Shown here in pieces: positions 1 through 8,847 of a stretch of DNA of 64,000 nucleotides (positions within the stretch are counted from its first letter, which is position 1; the number at the start of each line of letters is the position of its first letter). The position numbers and the translations under genes are program-made. Location of the stretch: the NCBI RefSeq assembly GCF_026967795.1, contig NZ_JAPVBH010000002.1, positions 558,001 through 622,000 on the forward strand. The letters run 5' to 3'. The stretch comes from Modestobacter sp. VKM Ac-2986. Lineage in GTDB: Bacteria > Actinomycetota > Actinomycetes > Mycobacteriales > Geodermatophilaceae. The notes under the pieces are model-generated. The model saw only the letters and a program-made list of their open reading frames with translations. It ran no database searches and was not told the origin of the DNA.

Positions 1-1300
1 CGAGCTCGGCGATCTCCAGCACGTCCTCGTCGGTCTCGGTGGGCAGACCGCACATGAAGTACAGCTTCACCTGGCGCCAGCCGTTGGCGTAGGCCGTGGT
101 GACCGTGCGGACCAGGTCCTCCTTGGACACGGTCTTGTTGATCACCCGGCGGATGCGCTCGCTGCCGCCCTCGGGGGCGAAGGTCAAGCCGCTGCGGCGG
201 CCGTTGCGGGACAGCTCGTTGGCGAGCGTCACGTTGAAGGCGTCGACGCGGGTGCTCGGGAGCGAGAGCCCGGTGTTGGTGCCCTCGTACCGGTCGGCCA
301 GCTCCTTGGCCAGCTGCCCGATCTCGGAGTGGTCGGCGCTGCTCAGCGAGAGCAGGCCCACCTCCTCGTAGCCGGTGGCCTTGAGACCGGCGTCGACCAT
401 CGAGCCGATGCCGGTGATGGTGCGCTCACGCACCGGGCGGGTGATCATCCCGGCCTGGCAGAAGCGGCAGCCGCGGGTGCAGCCGCGGAAGATCTCCACG
501 CTCATCCGCTCGTGCACGCTCTCGGCCAGCGGCACCAGCGGCTGCTTCGGGTAGGGCCACTCATCGAGGTCCATGACCGTGCGCTTGCTGATCCGCGGGG
601 GGACGTCGTCCCGGGTGCGCAGGACCTCGGCGATCGTGCCGTCGGCGCCGTAGGTGACGGCGTAGAAGCGCGGCACGTAGACGCCCTCGACGCGGGAGAG
701 CCGGGCCAGCAGCTCGACGCGCCCGCCGGGGCGGCCCTGTTCCTTCCAGGCGGCGACGACGTCGGTGATGTCGCCGACGACCTGCTCGCCGTCACCGAGG
801 ACGGCGCAGTCGACGAAGTCGCTGACCGGCTCGGGGTTGAAGGCGGCGTGCCCGCCGGCGACGACGACCGGGTGGCTCTCGTCGCGGTCGACCGCGTGCA
901 GCGGGACCCCGGCGAGGTCGAGGGCCTCGAGCAGGTTCGTGTAGCCCAGCTCGGTGGCGAAGCTGACGCCGAGCAGGTCGAAGTCGCGGACGGGGCGGTG
1001 GGCGTCGACGGTGAACTGGCCGACACCGGCCTCCCGCATCAGCCCGGCGAGGTCGGGCCAGACGGCGTAGGTGCGCTCGGCCAGGGCGTCCGGGCGCTCG
1101 TTGAGCACCTCGTACAGGATCATGAGGCCCTGGTTGGGCACCCCGACCTCGTAGGCGTCCGGGTACATGAGCGCCCAGTGGACGGCGACGGACTCCCAGG
1201 GCTTGACCTGGGCGTTCAGCTCACCGCCGACGTACTGGATCGGCTTCTGCACCTGGGCGAGGAGGGGCTCGAGGCGGGGGTAGAGAGACTCGACAGTCAT
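1..1300 (-). CDS. TIGR03960 family B12-binding/radical SAM protein (C-terminus outside window)
   Basis: The visible 433 residues start at ATG 1300 with MTVESLYPRLEPLLAQVQKP, the usual N-terminus of the TIGR03960 group. A B12-binding-like segment comes first (VGVPNQGLMILYEVLN, then GGHAAFNPEPVSDFVD). A radical-SAM cluster motif CTRGCRFC (CX3CX2C) follows near residue 270 and would hold the 4Fe-4S cluster that splits S-adenosylmethionine. In many actinobacteria this gene lies with a TIGR03936 gene and rne, next to ndk, and the neighbours here agree. The substrate of the family is not established; a tRNA or rRNA modification role is often suggested. The reading frame is intact to the window edge, so the gene is cut only by the window. 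Confidence 0.9.
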   Translation of the reverse strand, partial: MTVESLYPRLEPLLAQVQKPIQYVGGELNAQVKPWESVAVHWALMYPDAYEVGVPNQGLMILYEVLNERPDALAERTYAVWPDLAGLMREAGVGQFTVDAHRPVRDFDLLGVSFATELGYTNLLEALDLAGVPLHAVDRDESHPVVVAGGHAAFNPEPVSDFVDCAVLGDGEQVVGDITDVVAAWKEQGRPGGRVELLARLSRVEGVYVPRFYAVTYGADGTIAEVLRTRDDVPPRISKRTVMDLDEWPYPKQPLVPLAESVHERMSVEIFRGCTRGCRFCQAGMITRPVRERTITGIGSMVDAGLKATGYEEVGLLSLSSADHSEIGQLAKELADRYEGTNTGLSLPSTRVDAFNVTLANELSRNGRRSGLTFAPEGGSERIRRVINKTVSKEDLVRTVTTAYANGWRQVKLYFMCGLPTETDEDVLEIAEL

Positions 1301-1385
1301 GGCCCGTCCAGGGTAGACGGCGGCGTTCCCGACACGCCGTCCGGCGACGCCCCTCCCCGACGACCTGGTCGGTTCGCAGGGGCGG

Positions 1386-2450
1386 TCAGCAGTCGGGGGT
1401 GAGGGTCCTCGTCACCGGCGAGGACCGCCACGCGTTCCGGGCGGCGGTGAGCGTGAAGGTGTAGGCGGTGCCGTCGGCCAGCGGACCCTGCGAGACGCTC
1501 GAGGTCCCGGCCGCCAGCGTCGAGGACGTCGTGGCGCCACCGCCCGCGCGTTCCAGCCGGTAGCCGTCCGCCCACGTGCTCGGGGTCGGCGTCCACGACA
1601 GGTTGGCCGTGGCCGTGTCCGCCACGCGCTGCAGGACGACGACCTGGGCCACCCAGCGCGAGCTCTCCAGGGCCGTGGCACTGCGCGGCGTGGTGGACCC
1701 CGGGCCGCCGAAGGTCTCCCCGGCGCCCCTGATGCCCACGTGGACGCCGTCACCGGTGCCCGTCGACGTCCCGTAGAAGTCCGCGCCGCCGGAGGCCGGG
1801 TCCAGGGGTCCCTGTGTCTTGGTGAACAGGTGCACCACCTGCACGTTCTTGTCCTGGGTGGTCACGGACGGCGTGGTCGCCGTGTCGGAGCTGCCGGGGA
1901 CGCCGGCGAACAGGGGGGCGACGAGGCGTGCGTTGCGGAAGGCCGTCACGCCGCCGGCGAAGTACAGGGTGGAGCCGCTGGTGGGGTGGCGGAAGGTGGC
2001 GCTGGGCTCGTTGGCCCCCGCCTCCTTCCAGTAGACGTTCGAGGCGATGGTGGTGTTGTCGGTCCGCCCCACCAGCTGCCAGCCGCTCGGCGCGATGAGC
2101 GTCTGGGTGTCGTCGTGGTAGCCGACGTGTGCCAGGAGGTAGTCCCCCGCCGTCGTGTTGGCCGGCATCGGCAGCGTCACCGACCCCGCCCCGGTCGCAG
2201 TGCTGGAGGCGCGCCGGGCGATGGTCGGGGTGAGGGTGCAGCTCGAGGAGACCGTCAGGTTGGACGGCGGCTGCAGCTGGTCGGCCGCCCATGCGTCGCC
2301 GCTGTTCGCCGTGGTCGCCGAGAAGGACGCGTGGGCGCCGTCAAGGACGGTCGGCGCCAGGAGGAGCGCGGCCGCGGCCAGCACCGCCACGATCGCGGCC
2401 AACGGCCCGCGTCGTCCCCGAGGGAGACCGTGCGCCCGCATGCTCACCAC
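1386..2450 (-). CDS. secreted protein with fibronectin-III-like C-terminal domain
   Basis: Encodes about 354 residues. The N-terminus has an Arg-rich stretch, an Ala/Leu hydrophobic core and a likely signal-peptidase site before ASFSATTANSGDAWAAD, a mature start common in actinobacterial exported proteins of the SipW/TasA style. Residues about 65-270 resemble the secreted repeat domain with LLAHVGYHDD and APSGWQLVGR motifs. The last 80 residues (ATANLSWTPTPSTWADGYRL to TYTFTLTAARNAW) look like an Fn3 domain. It ends in a Cys three codons from another Thr-rich strand. Start is uncertain: GTG 2450, GTG 2447 and ATG 2441 are all in frame. It separates ndk from the TIGR03960 gene and has no functional partner beside it. 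Function unknown; extracellular adhesion or matrix use is a guess. Confidence 0.75.
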   Translation of the reverse strand: MVSMRAHGLPRGRRGPLAAIVAVLAAAALLLAPTVLDGAHASFSATTANSGDAWAADQLQPPSNLTVSSSCTLTPTIARRASSTATGAGSVTLPMPANTTAGDYLLAHVGYHDDTQTLIAPSGWQLVGRTDNTTIASNVYWKEAGANEPSATFRHPTSGSTLYFAGGVTAFRNARLVAPLFAGVPGSSDTATTPSVTTQDKNVQVVHLFTKTQGPLDPASGGADFYGTSTGTGDGVHVGIRGAGETFGGPGSTTPRSATALESSRWVAQVVVLQRVADTATANLSWTPTPSTWADGYRLERAGGGATTSSTLAAGTSSVSQGPLADGTAYTFTLTAARNAWRSSPVTRTLTPDC

Positions 2451-2622
2451 CCGTCCCCTCGTCGGTGGTGACGACCGGCCATGCGGAACCGCACACGGTC
2501 GTTGCTCGCACCGCTCCCACTATCGACAGGCCGACGCTCGCGCTTGAGCGGGACACGACACGGATCTGTACCGGATCGGGAGAGGGCAGCGGGTCGGACG
2601 CAGGTGCCGACTGTCGGGCAGG

Positions 2623-2639
2623 CGGGGGCCCCGCCCCCG
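2623..2639. terminator. GC-rich hairpin downstream of ndk
   Basis: A 7-bp perfect G/C stem (2623-2629 with 2633-2639) closes a 3-nt CCC loop about 75 bases past the ndk stop. There is no T-run, as is usual for hairpins in this window. It is a candidate terminator only. The rest of 2451-2713 shows no gene. Confidence 0.4.
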
Positions 2640-2713
2640 GGAGGAGTCGCACCGCAGGCGGCGCGCGACCGTCTCCCCCAGCGGGTGGACGGCGGTGCGC
2701 GCCGCCGCGGCGG

Positions 2714-3136
2714 TCAGCCGAGCTGGGGGAAGAAGAGCGCGATCTCGCGGGCGGCCGACTCGGGCGAGTCCGAGCCGTGGACGATGTTCGACTGCACCTC
2801 GAGGGCGAAGTCGCCGCGGATGGTGCCGGGGGCGGCCTTGACCGGGTCGGTGGCGCCGGCGAGCGCACGGAACGCCTCGATGGCGCGCGGGCCCTCGACG
2901 ACCAGGGCGAGCAGCGGCGCGCTGGTGATGAACTCGACCAGGGAGCCGAAGAACGGGCGCTCCCGGTGCTCGCCGTAGTGCTCCTCGGCGACCTCGACGG
3001 TCAGGGTGCGCAGCTCGGCGGCGACCAGGCGCAGGCCCTTGGCCTCGAGGCGGGCGACGACCTGGCCGACCAGGCCGCGGGCCACGCCGTCGGGCTTGAC
3101 CAGGACCAGGGAACGCTCAGCAGTGGGTGCAGACAC
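2714..3136 (-). CDS. ndk: nucleoside diphosphate kinase
   Basis: Encodes 140 residues, the usual length. It transfers the gamma-phosphate from ATP to (d)NDPs through a phosphohistidine. The [18 protein letters not shown] start and the active-site segment [12 protein letters not shown], with the catalytic His, are both present. The gene is divergent from the HTH/Clp-N pair; only 72 bases separate the two start codons and they contain two perfect or near-perfect palindromes. In related genomes ndk follows folC and the DUF4233 gene. Here three genes have been placed between them. Confidence 0.97.
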   Translation of the reverse strand: MSAPTAERSLVLVKPDGVARGLVGQVVARLEAKGLRLVAAELRTLTVEVAEEHYGEHRERPFFGSLVEFITSAPLLALVVEGPRAIEAFRALAGATDPVKAAPGTIRGDFALEVQSNIVHGSDSPESAAREIALFFPQLG

Positions 3137-3162
3137 GCCGCGGAGAGTACGGGATCCGCATC

Positions 3163-3178
3163 GTCAACCTGGGTTGAC
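3163..3178. promoter_or_regulatory. operator-like palindrome 1 over the -35 of the HTH/Clp-N operon
   Basis: GTCAACCTGGGTTGAC has 7-bp perfect arms around TG. Its right arm overlaps TTGACA at 3174-3179, a consensus -35 for the rightward gene at 3209. Together with the second palindrome 27 bases later it looks like a dimer or tetramer site, presumably for the HTH protein encoded just downstream. Confidence 0.65.
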
Positions 3179-3189
3179 AGGACCAGGTC

Positions 3190-3205
3190 GTCAACCTACG
3201 TTGAC
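3190..3205. promoter_or_regulatory. operator-like palindrome 2 over the -10 of the HTH/Clp-N operon
   Basis: GTCAACCTACGTTGAC repeats the same 6-bp arms with a different centre. It covers TACGTT at 3197-3202, which lies 17 bases after the TTGACA at 3174-3179 and is the likely -10. Transcription would begin at about 3209, the A of the ATG itself, so the transcript is predicted to be leaderless. No Shine-Dalgarno sequence is visible before that ATG. Confidence 0.65.
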
Positions 3206-3208
3206 GTC

Positions 3209-3430
3209 ATGCCCATCACCACCGACGTCACGACCGCCGCGGCGGCCGACGACCCGGACACCGGCCTGCGTGCCGTCCGGGCGCTGCGCGACCTGGCCGA
3301 CCGGCTCGAGGTGCTCCAGGTCGGCAGCGCCCGGGACCGCGGCTGGTCCTGGCAGCAGATCGCCGACGCCCTCGGGGTCAGCAAGCAGGCCGTCCACAAG
3401 AAGCACGCCACCTCACGAAGGGACCGCTGA
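3209..3430 (+). CDS. small helix-turn-helix regulator paired with a Clp-N protein
   Basis: Encodes 73 residues. The C-terminal part, GWSWQQIADALGVSKQAVHK, is a clear helix-turn-helix with a recognition helix SKQAVHK; a short helix (LRAVRALRDLADRLEVLQ) that could dimerise precedes it. The stop is followed one base later by the GTG of the Clp-N gene, so the two are co-transcribed. ATG 3209 has no ribosome-binding site and sits at the predicted transcription start, so translation is probably leaderless. The two palindromes over the promoter suggest autorepression; this is inference. Such HTH/Clp-N pairs are widespread in actinobacteria. Confidence 0.85.
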   Translation: MPITTDVTTAAAADDPDTGLRAVRALRDLADRLEVLQVGSARDRGWSWQQIADALGVSKQAVHKKHATSRRDR

Positions 3431-3431
3431 C

Positions 3432-3950
3432 GTGTTCGAACGCTTCACCGACGAGGCCCGGCTGGCCGTCGTCCGCGCACAGGAGGAGGCCCGTCAGCTC
3501 GACGCCTCCCGCATCGAGCCGGTGCACCTGCTGCTCGCGCTCACCCGCGACACCGGCCGGGGCGGCACCGCGCTCGCCGCGTCGGGGGTCGACCACGCCA
3601 CGCTGCGCGCGGCGCTGACCCCGGACGCCCTGGACGCCGACGTCCTGGCCGCGGTGGGCGTGGACCTGGCCCAGGTGCGCGCCACCACGGAGGCCGTGTT
3701 CGGGCCGGGTGCACTCGACCGCGGCCGCGGCCCGGTCCGGGGACACCTCCCCTTCACCGACGGCAGCAAGCGGGCGCTGGAGGAGACGTTGCGGGCCGCG
3801 CTGCAGCGCAAGGAGCGGCGCCTGGACACCGGGCACGTGCTGCTCGGGGTGCTCGCGGTGGCCGACCCCACCGTCCGGCGGGTCCTGGCCCGGCTGGGCA
3901 CGGACGACGACCGGCTGGGCGCCGGTCTGGACAGCGGTCCGGCGGCCTGA
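3432..3950 (+). CDS. stand-alone Clp N-domain protein
   Basis: Encodes 172 residues from GTG 3432. It carries two Clp-N type repeats: residues 1-70 (FERFTDEARLAVVRAQEEAR, IEPVHLLLAL) and about 100-165 (FTDGSKRALEETLRAALQRK, DTGHVLLGVL). These match the substrate- and adaptor-binding N-domain of ClpA/ClpC. No AAA+ ATPase follows, so it is not a chaperone by itself. It may bind substrates, adaptors or damaged proteins and compete with ClpC1, or sense a signal for the HTH partner one base upstream. The clpX and clpP1P2 genes lie 6-9 kb away, but that linkage is probably coincidental. Confidence 0.85.
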   Translation: MFERFTDEARLAVVRAQEEARQLDASRIEPVHLLLALTRDTGRGGTALAASGVDHATLRAALTPDALDADVLAAVGVDLAQVRATTEAVFGPGALDRGRGPVRGHLPFTDGSKRALEETLRAALQRKERRLDTGHVLLGVLAVADPTVRRVLARLGTDDDRLGAGLDSGPAA

Positions 3951-3973
3951 CCGCCGGAGCCGGGCGCCTGGGC

Positions 3974-4261
3974 TCAGGCGCTCCGGCCGGTGGTCAGGTC
4001 GAGCCGGGCCATGTGGCGCCACAGCTCCTGGTCGCGGTCGGACAGGCCGTTCCAGCAGTCGAAGCTGGCCCGGGAGTGCAGCTCTCGGGCGTGCCGCTCG
4101 ACCAGGTCGCCGTGCACCTGGTGCCGGGTGCGTGCCGCGTACTCCACGATGGTCTGGCTGACCGGGCCGGCCAGGTCGATGGCCGGACCGTCGGTCCCGG
4201 TGCGCTTGCCGGTGCCGGTCCGGCCGGTGGCGCTCGCGCAACAGCCGTCGTGGTGCCTCAT
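3974..4261 (-). CDS. hypothetical protein, 95 aa
   Basis: ATG 4261 gives a 95-residue product with a Cys/His- and Gly/Thr-rich start (MRHHDGCCASATGRTGTGKR) and a helical, charged second half (QTIVEYAARTRHQVHGDLVE, LSDRDQELWRHMARLDL). I do not recognise a family. Third positions are GC-rich as in neighbouring genes and the frame is open throughout, which supports coding. It converges with the Clp-N gene, 23 bases between stops. No membrane segment or signal peptide is seen. Confidence 0.6.
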   Translation of the reverse strand: MRHHDGCCASATGRTGTGKRTGTDGPAIDLAGPVSQTIVEYAARTRHQVHGDLVERHARELHSRASFDCWNGLSDRDQELWRHMARLDLTTGRSA

Positions 4262-4386
4262 GACTGCCTCCGTCCTCAGCGCCGACCCCGTCGCTGGGGT
4301 CCGCGCCCACCCACCATCGACCACGACCCGGGGGTGCCGGAGGGTGTCCGCCCCGGCTCCCCCCGGTCGGGTGACCCCGGCCGTGG

Positions 4387-4776
4387 TCAGTCGACGGGCG
4401 GTGACGGCGGCGCGGCGGGCACGGGCCCCAGCGCCGAGCCGAGCAGGTCCTTGCGGGTCTGCAGCAGGTAGGCCCAGATGAGCACGAAGAGGCCGCCGAC
4501 CAGCCACATGGCGGCGCCGAAGAACCCGGTCAGCAGCAGCGGCACCTGCAGCACGGTGCCGATCATCAGCCCCCGCGGCTTCCGCTGCACGCCGCTGGCC
4601 AGGATGAACAGGACCGCCAGCACGATGAGCACGGTCAGCCGGAAGCCGGTCAGCCCGTCGCCGCTCTGCGCGATGCCGCGCGGGACGAACAGGACGGCGA
4701 TGCCCTCCAGCAGCAGGATCGCCGCGGCCGCCCCGCCGAGCGCCTTCCCCGCGCGGACCGGGTCCGGCGCCGTCAC
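4387..4776 (-). CDS. DUF4233 membrane protein
   Basis: Encodes 129 residues with about four hydrophobic segments (GGAAAAILLLEGIAVLFVPR, LTVLIVLAVLFILASGV, VLQVPLLLTGFFGAAMWLVG, GLFVLIWAYLL) and a short basic/proline tail. Its GTG start overlaps the folC TGA as GTGA (4773-4776), so the two are translationally coupled. DUF4233 proteins sit after folC across actinobacteria (Rv2446c in M. tuberculosis). Their function is unknown; the constant link to folC hints at a folate-related or purely inherited operon role. Confidence 0.9.
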   Translation of the reverse strand: MTAPDPVRAGKALGGAAAAILLLEGIAVLFVPRGIAQSGDGLTGFRLTVLIVLAVLFILASGVQRKPRGLMIGTVLQVPLLLTGFFGAAMWLVGGLFVLIWAYLLQTRKDLLGSALGPVPAAPPSPPVD

Positions 4777-6182
4777 TTCCGGCCCCCGCCCAGCAGCGTG
4801 CGGGCCTCCCCCGCGGTGACGACGCTGCCGGTGACCAGCACGCCGGACCCGCCCAGGGCGTCGTCCGGGCCGGCCTCGGCCAGCTCGATCGCCGCCTCCA
4901 GGGCGTCGGACAGCTGCGGGTGCACGCTCACCCGGTCGGACCCGAACACGTCGACGGCCAGCGCCCCCAGCTCGTCGGCCGGGATGGCCCGCGGGGAGCT
5001 GTTCTGGGTGACCACCAGCTCGGCGCACAGGCCCTCGAGCTCGGCGAGGATGCCGCCGACGTCCTTGCCCTGCACGCACCCGACGACCCCGACCAGCCGG
5101 GTGAAGTCGAAGGACTCCCGGACGGCGGCCACGGTCGCGGCCATGCCGGCCGGGTTGTGCGCGGCGTCGACCAGCACGGCCGGGGACGTGCGGAGCCGCT
5201 CCAGCCGCCCGGGCGAGCGCACCGCGGCGAAGGACTCCCGGACGACGTCCTGCGCGACCGGCCCGGTGGCCGACCCCGCCCCGAGGAACGCCTCGACGGC
5301 GGCCAGCGCGACGGCGGCGTTCTGCGCCTGGTGGGCGCCGAACAGCGGCAGGAAGACCTCGTCGTACTCCCCGCCCAGGCCCTGCAGGCGCACCTGCTGC
5401 CCGCCGACGGCGACCCGCCGCTCCAGCACGCCGAACTCGGTGCCCTCGCGGGCCACGGTCGCGTCGACCTCGATGGCCCGGCGCACCAGCGCCTCGAGCG
5501 CACCGGCCGGCTGGTGGGCGAGCACCGCGACGACGTCGACGCCGGGCAGCCCCTCCTCGGTCGGCGGCGCGGGCTTGATGATCCCGGACTTCTCCGTGGC
5601 GATGCTGGCGACGTCGGGGCCGAGGTACTCGGCGTGGTCCATCGACACCGGGGTGACCACCGCGACCCGGGCGTCGGCGACGTTGGTCGCGTCCCAGGTG
5701 CCGCCCATGCCGACCTCGACGACGGCGACGTCGACCGGGGTCTCGGCGAAGGCCGCGTAGGCCATGGCGACGGTGACCTCGAAGAAGGACATCGGGATGT
5801 CGCTGCCGGCGTCGACCATCTGCACGTAGGGCGCGATGTCGTCGAACACCTCGACGAAGCGCTCGGCGCCGATCGGCTCCCCGTCCAGGACGATCCGCTC
5901 GCGGACGGTCTCCAGGTGCGGGCTGGTGAACCGGCCCACGCGCAGGCCGAAGCCGCGCAGCAGCTCGTCGATCATCCGCGCCGTCGTGGTCTTGCCGTTG
6001 GTGCCGGTGACCTGGACGACGGGGAACGCCCGGTGCGGGGAGCCCAGCAGGTCCAGCAGCGCGGTGATGCGGGTCAGCGACGGCTCGAGGCGGCTCTCCG
6101 GCCAGCGGGCGAGGAGCGCCTGCTCGACCCGGTCGAGGTCACGGGAAAGGGAGGTGCTCACCGCTCCTAGGATGCCAGTCAT
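4773..6182 (-). CDS. folC: dihydrofolate synthase / folylpolyglutamate synthase
   Basis: Encodes about 469 residues from ATG 6182. It adds glutamate to dihydropteroate and extends the polyglutamate tail of folates. The Mur-ligase ATP loop [20 protein letters not shown] lies near residue 50, followed by [10 protein letters not shown] and the D-A-A-H-N motif ([12 protein letters not shown]) of the C-terminal domain. ATG 6182 has GGAGG 11 bases upstream on its own strand; GTG 6161 is the alternative. The ATG shares CATG with the valS ATG on the other strand, so at least one promoter must lie inside the opposite gene. Confidence 0.95.
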   Translation of the reverse strand: MTGILGAVSTSLSRDLDRVEQALLARWPESRLEPSLTRITALLDLLGSPHRAFPVVQVTGTNGKTTTARMIDELLRGFGLRVGRFTSPHLETVRERIVLDGEPIGAERFVEVFDDIAPYVQMVDAGSDIPMSFFEVTVAMAYAAFAETPVDVAVVEVGMGGTWDATNVADARVAVVTPVSMDHAEYLGPDVASIATEKSGIIKPAPPTEEGLPGVDVVAVLAHQPAGALEALVRRAIEVDATVAREGTEFGVLERRVAVGGQQVRLQGLGGEYDEVFLPLFGAHQAQNAAVALAAVEAFLGAGSATGPVAQDVVRESFAAVRSPGRLERLRTSPAVLVDAAHNPAGMAATVAAVRESFDFTRLVGVVGCVQGKDVGGILAELEGLCAELVVTQNSSPRAIPADELGALAVDVFGSDRVSVHPQLSDALEAAIELAEAGPDDALGGSGVLVTGSVVTAGEARTLLGGGRK

Positions 6183-8772
6183 GGCAGCCGACACCTCCCC
6201 CCTGGACAGCACGGCCCCAGGAGCGACCGTCGGCGTACCCGACAAGCCCTCCGTGGACGGGCTCGAGGCCACCTGGACCGCCCGCTGGGCCGACCAGCAG
6301 ACCTACGGCTTCGACCGGGCCGCCGCGCTCGCCGCCCCCCGGTCGCAGACCTACGCGATCGACACCCCGCCGCCCACCGCGAGCGGCTCGCTGCACGTCG
6401 GGCACGTGTTCAGCTACACCCACACCGACATCGTCGCCCGCTACCAGCGGATGCGCGGCAAGCACGTGTTCTACCCGATGGGCTGGGACGACAACGGCCT
6501 GCCGACCGAGCGCCGGGTGCAGAACTACTACGGCGTGCGCTGCGACCCCTCGCTCCCCTACGACGCCGACTTCACCCCGCCGGAGAAGCCGGGCAAGGAC
6601 CAGCTGCCCATCTCCCGGCGCAACTTCGTCGAGCTGTGCGAGCAGCTGACCGCCGTCGACGAGGAGGAGTTCGCGAAGCTGTGGCGGCGGGTCGGCCTGT
6701 CGGTGGACTGGTCGAACGTCTACCGCACCATCTCGGAGACCTCCCGGGCCACCGCGCAGCGGATGTTCCTGCACAACCTGGCCCGCGGGGAGGCCTACGC
6801 CCAGGAGGCGCCGACCCTCTGGGACGTCACCTTCCGCACCGCCGTCGCCCAGGCCGAGCTGGAGGACCGCGAGCGCCCCGGCGCCTACCACCGGATCGGC
6901 TTCCCCGGCCCGGACGGTGAGCCGGTGTTCATCGAGACCACCCGCCCCGAGCTGCTGCCGGCCTGCGTCGCCCTGGTCGCGCACCCGGACGACGCCCGCT
7001 ACCAGCCGCTGTTCGGCAAGACGGTGACCACGCCGCTGTTCGGCGTCGAGGTCCCGGTGCTCGCTCACCGCCTCGCCGAGCCGGACAAGGGCTCGGGCAT
7101 CGCGATGATCTGCACCTTCGGCGACCTCAACGACGTCACCTGGTGGCGCGAGCTGCAGCTGCCGACCCGCGCCGTCATCGGCTGGGACGGCCGGTTCGTC
7201 GCCGACGCCCCCGAGGGCGTGCCCGCCCACGTCTACGCCGAGCTCGCCGGCAAGACCTCCTTCTCCGCCCAGCAGCGGGTCGTCGAGCTGCTGCGCGAGA
7301 GCGGCGACCTGGACGGCGACCCCCGCCCTATCACCCACCAGGTGAAGTTCTTCGAGAAGGGCGAGCGCCCGCTGGAGATCGTCACCACCCGCCAGTGGTA
7401 CATCCGCAACGGCGGCCGGGACGCCGACCTGCGCGCCGCGCTGATCGAGCGGGGCCGGGAGATCCAGTGGGTGCCCGAGCACATGCGGCACCGCTACGAG
7501 AACTGGGTCGACGGCCTCAACGGCGACTGGCTGGTCAGCCGCCAGCGGTTCTTCGGCGTCCCGTTCCCGATCTGGTACCGCCTGGACGCCGAGGGCCTGC
7601 CGGTGTACGACGAGCCGCTGCTGGCCCCGGAGGCCGCGCTGCCGGTGGACCCGTCCTCCGACGTCCCCGAGGGGTTCACCGAGGACCAGCGGGGCGTGCC
7701 CGGCGGGTTCATGGCCGACCCCGACGTCATGGACACCTGGGCGACGTCCTCCCTGTCGCCGCAGGTGGCCTCCGGGTGGGACACCGACCCGGAGCTCTTC
7801 GCGCACGTCTTCCCGATGGACCAGCGGCCGCAGGCGCACGACATCATCCGCACCTGGCTGTTCTCCACCGTCGTCCGCGCGCACTACGAGCACGGCTCGG
7901 TGCCCTTCACCCACGCCACCATCTCCGGCTTCGTGGTCGACCCCGACCGCAAGAAGATGAGCAAGTCCAAGGGCAACGCGACCACGCCGATCGACGTGCT
8001 GGAGCGCTACGGCACCGACGCGGTGCGCTGGCGCGCGGCCGGCGCCCGCCCGGGTGCCGACTCCCCCTTCGACGAGGCGCAGATGAAGGTCGGCCGCCGG
8101 CTGGCCATGAAGATCCTCAACGTCGGCAAGTTCGTCCTCGGCCTCGGCGCCTCCCCGGCGCTGACCGCCGCGGACGTCACCGAGCCGATCGACCTCGGGC
8201 TGCTGGCGTCGCTGGCGCAGGTGGTCGACGAGGCCACCGCGGCGATGGAGGCCTACAACTACACCCGGGCCCTCGAGGTCGCCGAGACGTTCTTCTGGTC
8301 GTTCTGCGACGACTACGTGGAGCTGGTGAAGACCCGCGCCTACCAGTCCGATGCCGCGGCGGTCTCCGCGCAGGCGACGCTGGCGCTGGCCCTGTCGGTG
8401 CAGCTGCGGCTGTTCGCCCCGGTGCTGCCCTTCGTCACCGAGGAGGTCTGGTCGTGGTGGCAGAGCGGGTCGGTGCACCGGGCGCTGTGGCCGACCGCGA
8501 CCGAGCTGCCGACCGGCGGTGACACCGCCGTCCCGGTGGTGGCCGCCGAGACCCTGGCCGCGGTGCGCAAGGCGAAGTCCGAGGCCAAGCAGTCGATGCG
8601 CGCCGACGTCGCCTCGGCCACGGTGACAGCCCCGGCCGCGCAGGTGCCGCTGGTGGAGGCGGTGCGCCCCGACCTCGTCGCCGCCGGCCGGATCGCCGAG
8701 CTCACCGTCGTCGCCGGCGAGGGCCCGCTGCGGGTCGACGTCGTCCTGGCCGAGGTGCCCGCGGAGGGCTGA
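6181..8772 (+). CDS. valS: valine--tRNA ligase (shorter, archaeal-like type)
   Basis: Encodes 863 residues from ATG 6181. It charges tRNA-Val. The class I signatures are [13 protein letters not shown] (HIGH) near residue 65 and [11 protein letters not shown] (KMSKS) near residue 590. The large editing insertion carries [20 protein letters not shown]. The protein stops soon after the anticodon-binding domain (ends [20 protein letters not shown]) and lacks the long C-terminal coiled coil of E. coli-type ValRS, matching the archaeal-like form known from some actinobacteria. It is divergent from folC with start codons interlocked at CATG 6180-6183. A 22-bp perfect hairpin ends the gene. Confidence 0.95.
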   Translation: MAADTSPLDSTAPGATVGVPDKPSVDGLEATWTARWADQQTYGFDRAAALAAPRSQTYAIDTPPPTASGSLHVGHVFSYTHTDIVARYQRMRGKHVFYPMGWDDNGLPTERRVQNYYGVRCDPSLPYDADFTPPEKPGKDQLPISRRNFVELCEQLTAVDEEEFAKLWRRVGLSVDWSNVYRTISETSRATAQRMFLHNLARGEAYAQEAPTLWDVTFRTAVAQAELEDRERPGAYHRIGFPGPDGEPVFIETTRPELLPACVALVAHPDDARYQPLFGKTVTTPLFGVEVPVLAHRLAEPDKGSGIAMICTFGDLNDVTWWRELQLPTRAVIGWDGRFVADAPEGVPAHVYAELAGKTSFSAQQRVVELLRESGDLDGDPRPITHQVKFFEKGERPLEIVTTRQWYIRNGGRDADLRAALIERGREIQWVPEHMRHRYENWVDGLNGDWLVSRQRFFGVPFPIWYRLDAEGLPVYDEPLLAPEAALPVDPSSDVPEGFTEDQRGVPGGFMADPDVMDTWATSSLSPQVASGWDTDPELFAHVFPMDQRPQAHDIIRTWLFSTVVRAHYEHGSVPFTHATISGFVVDPDRKKMSKSKGNATTPIDVLERYGTDAVRWRAAGARPGADSPFDEAQMKVGRRLAMKILNVGKFVLGLGASPALTAADVTEPIDLGLLASLAQVVDEATAAMEAYNYTRALEVAETFFWSFCDDYVELVKTRAYQSDAAAVSAQATLALALSVQLRLFAPVLPFVTEEVWSWWQSGSVHRALWPTATELPTGGDTAVPVVAAETLAAVRKAKSEAKQSMRADVASATVTAPAAQVPLVEAVRPDLVAAGRIAELTVVAGEGPLRVDVVLAEVPAEG

Positions 8773-8780
8773 GCGGCTCC

Positions 8781-8829
8781 GGACGCCGACGGCCGGAGGA
8801 CCTGGGTGGTCCTCCGGCCGTCGGCGTCC
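8781..8829. terminator. 22-bp perfect hairpin between valS and a DUF4230 gene
   Basis: Arms 8781-8802 and 8808-8829 pair perfectly around TGGGT. There is no U-tract on either side. The position, 9 bases after the valS stop and 18 before the stop of the opposing gene, fits a bidirectional terminator for the convergent pair. Confidence 0.8.
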
Positions 8830-8847
8830 TGCGGGTGTCCGCGGGCC

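Noticed and set aside
2291-3430. Long plus-strand frame running into the HTH gene
   Set aside because: It crosses ndk on the other strand. Only the last 73 codons from ATG 3209 carry an HTH, and the promoter sits right before them.
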